DNA of 64,000 bases from Anaerosporobacter faecicola (GTDB taxonomy: Bacteria; Bacillota; Clostridia; Lachnospirales; Lachnospiraceae), in assembly GCF_012070565.1 (NCBI RefSeq), contig NZ_JAAQRO010000030.1, positions 186,001 through 250,000 on the forward strand. Direction: 5' to 3'. The notes beneath the pieces are model-generated. The model did not search any database. It saw nothing but the letters and a program-made list of their open reading frames with translations, and was not told the origin of the DNA. The translations under genes and the position numbers were made by a program. Shown here piece after piece: positions 32,768 through 39,433 of the stretch; position 1 is the first letter of the stretch; every line of letters starts with the position of its first letter.

Positions 32768-32798
32768 AGAACAAAGTGTACGAAGTACACTTTGTTCT
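32768..32798. repeat. Perfect 31-bp palindrome
   Basis: AGAACAAAGTGTAC-GAA-GTACACTTTGTTCT is a 14-bp exact stem with a three-base loop. No T run follows, so it is a stable leader hairpin or a protein site rather than a terminator. Confidence 0.85.
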
Positions 32799-32913
32799 AA
32801 TAGAAAGAGAAATAGAAAAAGAAATAGAAGAGAAATAGAGGAAGAAATAGAGGAAGAAATAGAAGAGAAATATAGGAGAAATAGAGGAAGAAATAGAAGA
32901 AATGGAAGGAGAA
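32799..32913 (+). repeat. Polypurine A/G tract with GAAATAGAGGAA repeats
   Basis: About 115 bases of A and G, broken only by regularly spaced T in ATAG, made of variable copies of GAAATAGAGGAA/GAAATAGAAGA. The tract ends in the ribosome binding site GGAAGGAG of the MerR-methyltransferase gene. Confidence 0.9.
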
Positions 32914-32919
32914 ATGCAG

Positions 32920-34104
32920 ATGAAACAGGAATTCTATACAATGGGGGAACTAGCCAAATTAACATCAGTTTCGTATAAGACAATTCGACATTACTATGAA
33001 AAGGGTCTTTTACAACCAGAGAAACAGACGGATAGTGGTTACAAATTATTTGCACAGAAATCAGTCGAAGAATTGCAACGAATCTTAATGCTCAAATATC
33101 TGGATTTTTCATTGGATGAAATAAAGGATATGTTACATAACCAAGAAGCAAAAGATAATTTTAAGAAACAGGAGAAGTTACTTCGGGCTCAAAAAGAACA
33201 CTTAGAACAAGTGCTTCAGGCAGTAGAGAAGATTCAAAAAGTTAAGGAGGACGAACGTTGGGAACAGTTACTGAATATTATCCAGATGACCCAGCACAAA
33301 GAGGAACTGGTGAAACAATACAAGGAAGAAAGTAACCTCCAAAAACGTATCAATATACATGCTTATAGCACATCAAAAACCAATTGGTATCAATGGATCT
33401 TAGATGGATTACAGTTGCAGGAAGGAATGAAGATTCTCGAAGTTGGATGCGGCAATGGAGCACTATGGATCTGTATGCGTGACAGATTACCAAATAATCT
33501 TCATATCATCATGACAGACAATTCGGAAGAAATGTTACAGAAAGCAAAAGAAGAAACGGAGAAATACGCTTCGGAATTTCAAGAAAAGAAGATTACATTT
33601 ACTTTTTACCAAAGAAATGCAGAGCAGTTTCAGATAGAGGAAACGCAATTTGATCGCATCATAGCCAATCATATGCTCTATCACGTATCCAATGATCATA
33701 GACCACAATTGCTGCAGACCTGCAACAATCTATTGAAGGACGATGGACTGTTCTTTGCCTCTACCATTGGAAAAGATCACATGGGGGAATTGTTCCGCTT
33801 GATTAAGGAGTTTGACAGTACAATTGTGATACCAACTTGGATGTCAGCGGACTTTGAATTAGAGAATGGAGAGGAGCAATTACGCAAGGTATTTGCGAAT
33901 GTAACAAAAAAAGTACAGCGTAATGATTTGTTAGTACCAGATCCACTTGCAATCTACGATTATGTGGAATCCTTACCAGGCAATGCAAAAGAGATTTTAT
34001 CCCAAAAGAAAGAGGCTTGTGTGGCATTTTTGAAAGAAAGAGTATCGGAAAAGAAGCCATTCTTTATACACAAAGCAACAGGAGCATTTTTGTGTAGGAA
34101 GTAG
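32920..34104 (+). CDS. MerR-family regulator fused to a SAM-dependent methyltransferase
   Basis: The 394-residue fusion has a MerR winged HTH at 6-75 (YTMGELAKLTSVSYKTIRHYY, GYKLFAQKSVEELQRI) and a dimerisation coiled coil at ~80-120. A class I methyltransferase runs from ~155, with SAM motif ILEVGCGNGAL (173-183), MTDNSEEML, and FDRIIANHMLYHV. In MerR proteins the C-terminal domain normally binds the inducer; here it may methylate the inducer or another small molecule. ATG 32920 is eight bases from AAGGAG, and two upstream ATGs lie in or against that site. The promoter at 32636-32666 shows autoregulation is likely. Confidence 0.9.
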   Translation: MKQEFYTMGELAKLTSVSYKTIRHYYEKGLLQPEKQTDSGYKLFAQKSVEELQRILMLKYLDFSLDEIKDMLHNQEAKDNFKKQEKLLRAQKEHLEQVLQAVEKIQKVKEDERWEQLLNIIQMTQHKEELVKQYKEESNLQKRINIHAYSTSKTNWYQWILDGLQLQEGMKILEVGCGNGALWICMRDRLPNNLHIIMTDNSEEMLQKAKEETEKYASEFQEKKITFTFYQRNAEQFQIEETQFDRIIANHMLYHVSNDHRPQLLQTCNNLLKDDGLFFASTIGKDHMGELFRLIKEFDSTIVIPTWMSADFELENGEEQLRKVFANVTKKVQRNDLLVPDPLAIYDYVESLPGNAKEILSQKKEACVAFLKERVSEKKPFFIHKATGAFLCRK

Positions 34105-34207
34105 GTACAAAACAATTTCTTATTTTAAGAAATCTTTAAGATTCCATTATGCGTTATTTTAGGTTCAGCCCTTATAGTAAGACTATCACAAGAAGGAGGA
34201 ACCGAAG

Positions 34208-34555
34208 ATGGAAGGAAAACCGATCAATAAGAAAAAGAGGAAGAGCGGATTACAGAATAAATCATTGTGGAAGAAGCCATTGCGAAAGAATGCTATATTA
34301 AAGAAAGCGTTGCTTTTAGGACTTAGTATGGTTACGGTAATGATGAACACAAAAGTCTACGCCACAGAAGAAAACGAGATGTCGACGCAAAACCTGGAAG
34401 AACAGGTGGAGGCATTTTTTGATGAGAAAATGCAGGAATACAAGATTCCAGGTGCAGCAGTGGTTGTGGTAGATCATGGAGAAGTGGTGCTTGAAAAAGT
34501 GTATCCAACAATGTATGAACCAAAGGGTCAAAATATCATACAAAAAAAACCGTAG
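34208..34555 (+). pseudogene. Truncated beta-lactamase-family serine hydrolase
   Basis: A strong start (AAGGAGGA before ATG 34208), a Lys-rich N-terminus and signal peptide ILKKALLLGLSMVTVMM ending near VYA lead into EEQVEAFFDEKMQEYKIPGAAVVVVDHGEVVLEKVY. This is the first strand and helix of class-C beta-lactamase/esterase family proteins. The frame then ends 16 codons later inside the cold-shock terminator, before any SxxK or YxN motif, so the catalytic domain (~250-350 residues) is gone. It is probably a deletion remnant. A short exported peptide product cannot be excluded. Confidence 0.75.
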
Positions 34556-34590
34556 GGCAATTGAAAAATCAATTGCACCTACGGTTTTTT
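34544..34590 (-). terminator. Terminator of the cold-shock gene
   Basis: AAAAAACCGTAGG-GCAATTG pairs with CAATTGC-ACCTACGGTTTTTT almost exactly across AAAAAT. It lies eight bases past the cold-shock stop and overlaps the end of the truncated hydrolase frame. Confidence 0.9.
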
Positions 34591-34597
34591 CAAAGAA

Positions 34598-34801
34598 CTA
34601 AGCTACACAAACGTTAACAGCCTGTTCTCCTCTATTTCCTTGGATCGTGTCAAATGTAACTTTTTGACCTTCTTCTAATGTTTTAAAACCATCTGTAGTG
34701 ATTCCTGAGAAATGAACGAAAACGTCTTCGTTTGTAGTTTCATTTGTAATAAATCCAAATCCTTTTGTTGAGTTAAACCATTTTACTGTACCTTTATTCA
34801 T
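34598..34801 (-). CDS. Cold-shock domain protein (CspA family)
   Basis: The 67-residue RNA-binding protein shows both RNP motifs: KGFGFIT (RNP1, residues 13-19) and VFVHF (RNP2, 27-31). It coats mRNA and prevents secondary structure, aiding translation in the cold or in stationary phase. Length and motifs are standard. ATG 34799-34801 follows GGAGG. The upstream ~200 bases before the next terminator are AT-rich and hold inverted repeats (GCAC-ATT-GTGC, CCCAAAGGG), consistent with a long structured leader as usual for csp genes. Confidence 0.97.
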   Translation of the reverse strand: MNKGTVKWFNSTKGFGFITNETTNEDVFVHFSGITTDGFKTLEEGQKVTFDTIQGNRGEQAVNVCVA

Positions 34802-34997
34802 GATAAGATACCTCCATAATAATATTATTTGTATGTTATGATACTACGTATTACTTTGCACAATGTGCTCACATAATACGAAACCATTGGAAGCTGTCCC
34901 TTTGGGGCTACTTTCACTAGTTTGCAGGTTCGAACGTTATGTTTATTCATGTGAGTATGAAACGAATAACGCTGGTTCCCTTGTATCACATAATGAT

Positions 34998-35116
34998 AAA
35001 AAAAATCACATATTTTTGTAAGTTATCATATGGATAATGACTTACAAAAATATGTGAATCAAATTAAACATTATAAATACAGTTATTATAATAACATGAT
35101 ATATTTCATATGTCAA
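34998..35116 (-). ncRNA. Candidate small RNA or csp attenuator: promoter followed at once by a terminator
   Basis: On the minus strand TTGACA (35116-35111), 17 bases, TATTAT (35093-35088) is a near-consensus promoter. The -10 overlaps the perfect palindrome GTTATTATAATAAC. About 25 bases after the expected start comes a 17-bp hairpin (CACATATTTTTGTAAGT at 35007-35023 with its complement at 35040-35056), then eight T. The product would be an RNA of about 80-90 nt between the flavoprotein and cold-shock genes. The hairpin alone may simply end the flavoprotein mRNA. Confidence 0.5.
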
Positions 35117-35129
35117 GTAAAATTTTGAA

Positions 35130-35807
35130 TTATTTGTAAATGGAGTTGCGGTTGTTCTGATTCCATTGTTGAATTACTGCTTCATACCCTTTTCTTTTTA
35201 CAAATGGTTTTATTCCAAGCTCAAATATGAATTTGTGTAATATATGCTGTAGAGGGTGTTTTCGCCTCTTTACAATATCATGATATAACTTGTTGCTTTT
35301 CTTTAATAGTTGCTTTCTAAAAGCTTTTCGAGTTGTTGGATTTGCATTGAATTCGGATTTTGAGATAATGGTTCCACTTATTTTGGCGCCAGAAAACAGC
35401 AATAGGTTATTTATTATTTTGGAGGTGGACTTACCACCATAATTTTCGTATGTTGCAACACTCATGGCATATTTGTTATCTAGCAATTGTTCCATTATAA
35501 AGTGCCCTCGGTCAAACAAGAGCTTCAACTGTGCAGAGACGTTACTTGCGTAGGTAGGTGAACCAATAATAAGTCCATCTGCATGAGCTATTCGTTGTGA
35601 TAAGGATTCGATTTCATCAGAATAGATACACGTTCCCGTCTTGTAGCATGCGCAGCATCCCATACAAAAATGTAGAGATAGATCGGAGATATGTATGATT
35701 TCAGCATCAACATTGGGCTGGTTGATTAGATTTTTGTATAGTTCATTTAAAATGGTAGCTGTAGCACCTTTTTTTCGAGGACTTCCATTTATAAGTAGTA
35801 TTTTCAT
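35130..35807 (-). CDS. Iron-sulfur flavoprotein-like NAD(P)H-FMN reductase
   Basis: The 225-residue flavodoxin-fold protein has an FMN-phosphate loop INGSPRKKGATA (6-17), SPTYASNVSAQLKLLFDR, and a Cys cluster C48-x2-C51-x2-C54-x5-C60 (FCMGCCACYKTGTC). That spacing is the compact motif of archaeal and clostridial iron-sulfur flavoproteins, which bind a 4Fe-4S cluster beside FMN and carry electrons to oxygen, peroxide or other acceptors. It is divergent from an HxlR regulator with a conserved Cys6, a pairing typical of quinone or electrophile stress control. ATG 35805-35807; ribosome binding site AAGGAG eleven bases upstream. Confidence 0.88.
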   Translation of the reverse strand: MKILLINGSPRKKGATATILNELYKNLINQPNVDAEIIHISDLSLHFCMGCCACYKTGTCIYSDEIESLSQRIAHADGLIIGSPTYASNVSAQLKLLFDRGHFIMEQLLDNKYAMSVATYENYGGKSTSKIINNLLLFSGAKISGTIISKSEFNANPTTRKAFRKQLLKKSNKLYHDIVKRRKHPLQHILHKFIFELGIKPFVKRKGYEAVIQQWNQNNRNSIYK

Positions 35808-35923
35808 TGCATAAGTTCTCCTTCCAACTATCGATTTTCTTAGGTCTGTGCTTCACAAACCTAGACTGGACGTTCAGCACGAAACATTCATATTTACACA
35901 ATGAATATAACTTGTTAATATTA

Positions 35924-35946
35924 AAAAGTACAGTATGCACTTTTTT
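35924..35946. promoter_or_regulatory. Candidate HxlR operator
   Basis: AAAAAGT-ACAGTATGC-ACTTTTTT is a seven-base inverted repeat with a GTAC-like centre, located 31 bases before the HxlR start and ~117 bases before the divergent flavoprotein start. It resembles YodB/HypR-type sites. Confidence 0.5.
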
Positions 35947-35977
35947 GTAAGATACGAACCAAAAGGAGAGTGTTGAG

Positions 35978-36310
35978 TTGAAATCAGAAACATGCTATCT
36001 AAAGGAGTTTGGTTATGAGAAATTTGAAGTAGTAGTTGGAATGATTGGTGGGAAGTGGAAACTGCGCATAATATATATGTTGGCGTTTCATGGTGTTTTG
36101 CGATATGGGGAGTTAAAGCGTTTACTTTCTCCTATAACGCATAAAATGTTAACGGCGCAGTTAAAAGAATTGGAAAAGGATGGACTTGTAGAGCGGAAGG
36201 AATACCATCAAGTTCCACCGAAAGTTGAATATTCGATGACGGATATGGGGGAAAGCTTACAACCCGTTGTCAGAGAGATGTACAACTGGATTCAAAAATA
36301 TGACATATAG
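35978..36310 (+). CDS. HxlR-family regulator with conserved Cys6
   Basis: The 110-residue winged-helix regulator has IGGKWKLRIIYMLAFHGVLRYGELKRLL, MLTAQLKELEKDGLVERKEY and VEYSMTDMGESL, all HxlR marks. Cys6 (MKSETC) matches the redox-active Cys of YodB/CatR/HypR, which forms disulfides or adducts with quinones and aldehydes. The start is TTG 35978, nine bases after AAGGAG; no ATG is available. It probably controls the divergent iron-sulfur flavoprotein and perhaps the AraC-GyrI gene 16 bases downstream. Confidence 0.9.
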   Translation: MKSETCYLKEFGYEKFEVVVGMIGGKWKLRIIYMLAFHGVLRYGELKRLLSPITHKMLTAQLKELEKDGLVERKEYHQVPPKVEYSMTDMGESLQPVVREMYNWIQKYDI

Positions 36311-36326
36311 ACAATAAGGTGGGACA

Positions 36327-37199
36327 ATGAACTATCGAAAAGAATTTGAAATATGTTTTGCATATGTGGAACAGCATTTAAAAGAGCCATTTACAGTGAA
36401 TGACCTTGCAGCTTCTATGGGATATTCTCTATTCCATTTTTGTCGGATCTTCTATGCATATCAGGGAATGACCCCAAAGGAATATGTGTTGGAACGAAGA
36501 TTGCAGGCAGCGCTTGTTGATTTAAAACAAGGGGATAAGATTATTGATGTAGCATGTACATATTGTTTTGAAACTGCCAGTGGATTTGCAAAATCCTTTC
36601 GGAAACGATATGGGATTAGTCCGAAAGAGATGAAAAAGAAGATTGATCTAGAATGGAGTACGTTACAGGAAAGAAAGAGTCCAAGTCATATTCGGTACCA
36701 AGAGATTGATGCATTTATAATCAGTGGTTATTGTCATACCTTTGATTATAACGATCATACCTTTGAGAAAGATATGGTGGCGTATTGGGAGCAATTTGAA
36801 GAGGAGAATGTGGAAGAACGATTATATCATACATTAAATCCGTCCAAACATGGGGAGATTGGAATTGTTATACGAAAAGGAGAGAATACAACCTGCCATG
36901 AGTATTTGCTAGGAGTAGTAGCAGAGAATAGGGAAAAATCTCAGCCATGGCATAATTACCAAATTGCAGGGGGGCAGTATGCGGTGTTTACAACATTTCC
37001 AATTGATATGACAAAGGAGGAGAGTTCCTTTGCAAGACAGATCAGAGAAACTTGGCGCTATATCTTTATGGATTGGTTTGAAACTGTTGCATATACATAC
37101 GATGATTCGAGAGAGGCGTTTGAGTATTATGATGAACGCTGCCATTATGGGGAAGACGCGGTAATGGATATCTACATACCAATTAAGGAAGAAAAATAG
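36327..37199 (+). CDS. AraC-family regulator with GyrI-like effector-binding domain
   Basis: The 290-residue protein has an AraC HTH domain at 5-105 (FTVNDLAASMGYSLFHFCRIF, IIDVACTYCFETASGFAKSF, GISPKEMKKK), then a GyrI-like domain (IRYQEIDAFIISGYCHTF to AVMDIYIPIKEEK). It is the third protein of this architecture in the window and the most diverged in its linker. GGTGGG lies before ATG 36327. Spacing of 16 bases from the HxlR gene points to co-transcription; a ligand shared with electrophile stress is possible. Confidence 0.9.
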   Translation: MNYRKEFEICFAYVEQHLKEPFTVNDLAASMGYSLFHFCRIFYAYQGMTPKEYVLERRLQAALVDLKQGDKIIDVACTYCFETASGFAKSFRKRYGISPKEMKKKIDLEWSTLQERKSPSHIRYQEIDAFIISGYCHTFDYNDHTFEKDMVAYWEQFEEENVEERLYHTLNPSKHGEIGIVIRKGENTTCHEYLLGVVAENREKSQPWHNYQIAGGQYAVFTTFPIDMTKEESSFARQIRETWRYIFMDWFETVAYTYDDSREAFEYYDERCHYGEDAVMDIYIPIKEEK

Positions 37200-37309
37200 C
37201 AATTCAGGAACAGATTTGTGAATCCTACTATCGTATGATAGGGTAGAAAGGTTTGAGAGAGAAACCTTGCCGTACAAGTAAATCTACGAATTAGAGAGGA
37301 GTATAAATC

Positions 37310-38251
37310 ATGGATATTATTTCATATGATACAATGGATCAAGAGAAAGTAATTGCAATTGCATATACAAAATATTTGGAGGAGTATACATATGCCAAAT
37401 GGCTTCCACTGTGTTCAGAAGAAGAATTTATGATGCAAATGAAGGAGAACATGGGTGACGTAAAAGGGTATGTGTGTATAGAAAAGGGAGAGATTTTAGG
37501 ATATCTACTCTACTCCCGATTTCAAGGAGATTCTGGAGTAACGTGGTGTATGTCACCTGTTTGGGGATATGGTGCGATAGGAGAACGTAAAGAGCAGATT
37601 CTGAGCAGACTATTTGAGCAGATTGCTGGAGAGGAATGTACAAAGAATAAAGTGCACTTCGAAATCAAACTTTATGCGCATGATGAGAAGGCAATTCGTC
37701 TTTTTTCCTATCTGCAGTTTGGTATGCAATGTGAAGAAGGAATTCGTTCCACCAATCAGACGATACCAGTAGAAGGTAAAGTTACTGTCTGTGAATTAAC
37801 AAAACAGGAGATAAAAAGCCGTTGGCAGGAAATCTGGGAGCTGGTTGACGTATTGATTAACCATTTACGCAAAAGCCCCGTATTCTATCCTGGCGAGGAA
37901 TTCACAGAAGAGTTGTATAAAGACTTTTTCTTGAATAATACGACCCATGTATATGCGGCGAAGAATAAAGAAAGCCTGCTTGGCTTAATCGAAGTGAATG
38001 AAGAAGAAAGCAGACTATTCGGAGTTGGTAAGAAGGGGGTTAATGTGGGAGATATCATCGTAAAAGAAGAATATAGGGGAACAAGTGTTGCGAAACAGCT
38101 ATTAGAAACTGTGAATGTACAATTGAGAGAGCAGAAGATTGCCTATATGTGGGTAGAACATGGGACAGCGAATCCAAACGCCAGAGGATTTTGGGACAAG
38201 TACTTCCATACCTATTGTTATGCAATGATTCGAGACATTGACCCGGTATAA
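37310..38251 (+). CDS. Two-domain GNAT N-acetyltransferase
   Basis: The 313-residue protein has two GNAT folds. The first (residues 1-145) is degenerate, with GYVCIEKGEILGYLLYSRF. The second (about 165-313) keeps the acetyl-CoA pyrophosphate loop in IIVKEEYRGTSVAKQLLETV and the C-terminal NPNARGFWDKYFH. It should transfer an acetyl group to an amine; the substrate is unknown. AGAGGAG precedes ATG 37310. It lies alone between the AraC-GyrI gene and the RibD-like gene, all on one strand. Confidence 0.87.
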   Translation: MDIISYDTMDQEKVIAIAYTKYLEEYTYAKWLPLCSEEEFMMQMKENMGDVKGYVCIEKGEILGYLLYSRFQGDSGVTWCMSPVWGYGAIGERKEQILSRLFEQIAGEECTKNKVHFEIKLYAHDEKAIRLFSYLQFGMQCEEGIRSTNQTIPVEGKVTVCELTKQEIKSRWQEIWELVDVLINHLRKSPVFYPGEEFTEELYKDFFLNNTTHVYAAKNKESLLGLIEVNEEESRLFGVGKKGVNVGDIIVKEEYRGTSVAKQLLETVNVQLREQKIAYMWVEHGTANPNARGFWDKYFHTYCYAMIRDIDPV

Positions 38252-38365
38252 GCCAAACAGATATGGTGGCAGATCGCTGGAGGATGGATAAAGGATAGGA
38301 GAAAATATAGCAATAATGGTCATTACGAAAGTTAGGATAAGAAACCATACAAGGAGGAGTTTGAG

Positions 38366-39049
38366 ATGTGTAAACGACCAATAACAACCTTATATATGTT
38401 AAGTTCCGTTGATGGAAAAATCAGTACGGGTAACACAAGTGAATTAGATGTTGATCAGGATTTTCCTAATATAGATGGCGTGAAAGAAGGTTTGCATCAA
38501 TATTATGATATAGAGAAGACCACCGATCTTTGGTCTTTGAATTCTGGCTTTGTACAAGCTAAAATAGGAGTAAACGAAGACGAATACCCAGAGAAAACAC
38601 CCGTATCGTTTGTTGTGATTGATAATAAGAATTTAACAGAACATGGTGTGATGTATTTTAGTAAACTGGCGAAAACATTTGTCCTCGTTACAACGAACAA
38701 GAATCACCCAGCATTTTCAATACAGGAAGACAATGTACATATTCTATACCAGGAGAAATTAGATCTAAAAGCAATGTTAGAAGAGCTATATGAGCAGTTT
38801 CACTGTGAACGGATTACGATTCAAACAGGTGGAACATTAAATGGATTATTCCTTCGGGAGAAGTTATTTGATTTTGTTGATCTGGTTTATGCACCAATCC
38901 TGATTGGTGGGAAAGATACACCTACGTTAGTCGATGGCGAAGCAATCAGCAAGAAGGAAGCGTTAAAGCAGTTAGGGGTGTTGCATTTAGAACATTGTGA
39001 TATCCTGAAGGATTCTTATATACGACTAAGATATCGTGTAATTAGTTAA
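38366..39049 (+). CDS. RibD C-terminal-domain reductase (dihydrofolate-reductase fold)
   Basis: This 227-residue single-domain protein matches the reductase half of RibD: TTLYMLSSVDGKISTG at the start, FVVIDNKNL, RITIQTGGTLNGLFLREKLFDFVDLVYAPILIGGKDTPT in the core. In riboflavin synthesis this fold reduces a ribosyl-pyrimidine with NADPH. Stand-alone copies often serve other pteridine-like or unknown substrates, and no other riboflavin gene is near. AAGGAGGAG precedes ATG 38366. Confidence 0.85.
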   Translation: MCKRPITTLYMLSSVDGKISTGNTSELDVDQDFPNIDGVKEGLHQYYDIEKTTDLWSLNSGFVQAKIGVNEDEYPEKTPVSFVVIDNKNLTEHGVMYFSKLAKTFVLVTTNKNHPAFSIQEDNVHILYQEKLDLKAMLEELYEQFHCERITIQTGGTLNGLFLREKLFDFVDLVYAPILIGGKDTPTLVDGEAISKKEALKQLGVLHLEHCDILKDSYIRLRYRVIS

Positions 39050-39146
39050 TGATATTGCCAGATGTGATAGTTGATACATAAAAGTAAGGTGACACGAAGC
39101 ATAAAAAGCATTCCAAATACACGACAATAGAAAAAACAAACAATGA

Positions 39147-39175
39147 TTGACAAATAATAGAATACGTCTTATAAT
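39147..39175 (+). promoter_or_regulatory. Consensus sigma-A promoter of the metal ATPase transcript
   Basis: TTGACA (39147-39152), 17 bases, TATAAT (39170-39175). The predicted RNA starts near 39182, ~50 bases before the riboswitch. Confidence 0.9.
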
Positions 39176-39231
39176 GAATAAAACTCTTTGCACTGCATTA
39201 CATTTCTTTAAAAAGAGATGCGAGATCAACA

Positions 39232-39328
39232 GTACGAACTGAGCAGGCGATGCTATAAGCATAAGGCCGGGCCACGAGGTAAGTGGCAACAGAATGTCTA
39301 ATAAGCATATCTGTGGGACAGTAGTATG
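39232..39328 (+). promoter_or_regulatory. NiCo (czcD-type) riboswitch
   Basis: The four conserved blocks of the czcD aptamer appear in order: ACTGAGCAGGC (39238-39248), GGCCGGGCC (39265-39273), GGCAACAGA (39285-39293) and TCTGTGGGACAGT (39310-39322), joined by stems GATGC/GCAT and ACAGA/TCTGT. The class binds Co2+, Ni2+ and Fe2+ cooperatively and turns on efflux genes. A hairpin GTTCCATA...TATGGAAC (39328-39366) follows immediately but has no U tract, so the switching mode is unclear. Confidence 0.93.
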
Positions 39329-39433
39329 TTCCATAGGTATGCTATTTTTATACCCATTTATGGAACAACCGATTATATGTGGAGTGCCTTAAGAGAGCAA
39401 ACGTTACGATTATTGAAAACGGGAGGTTCTTTT

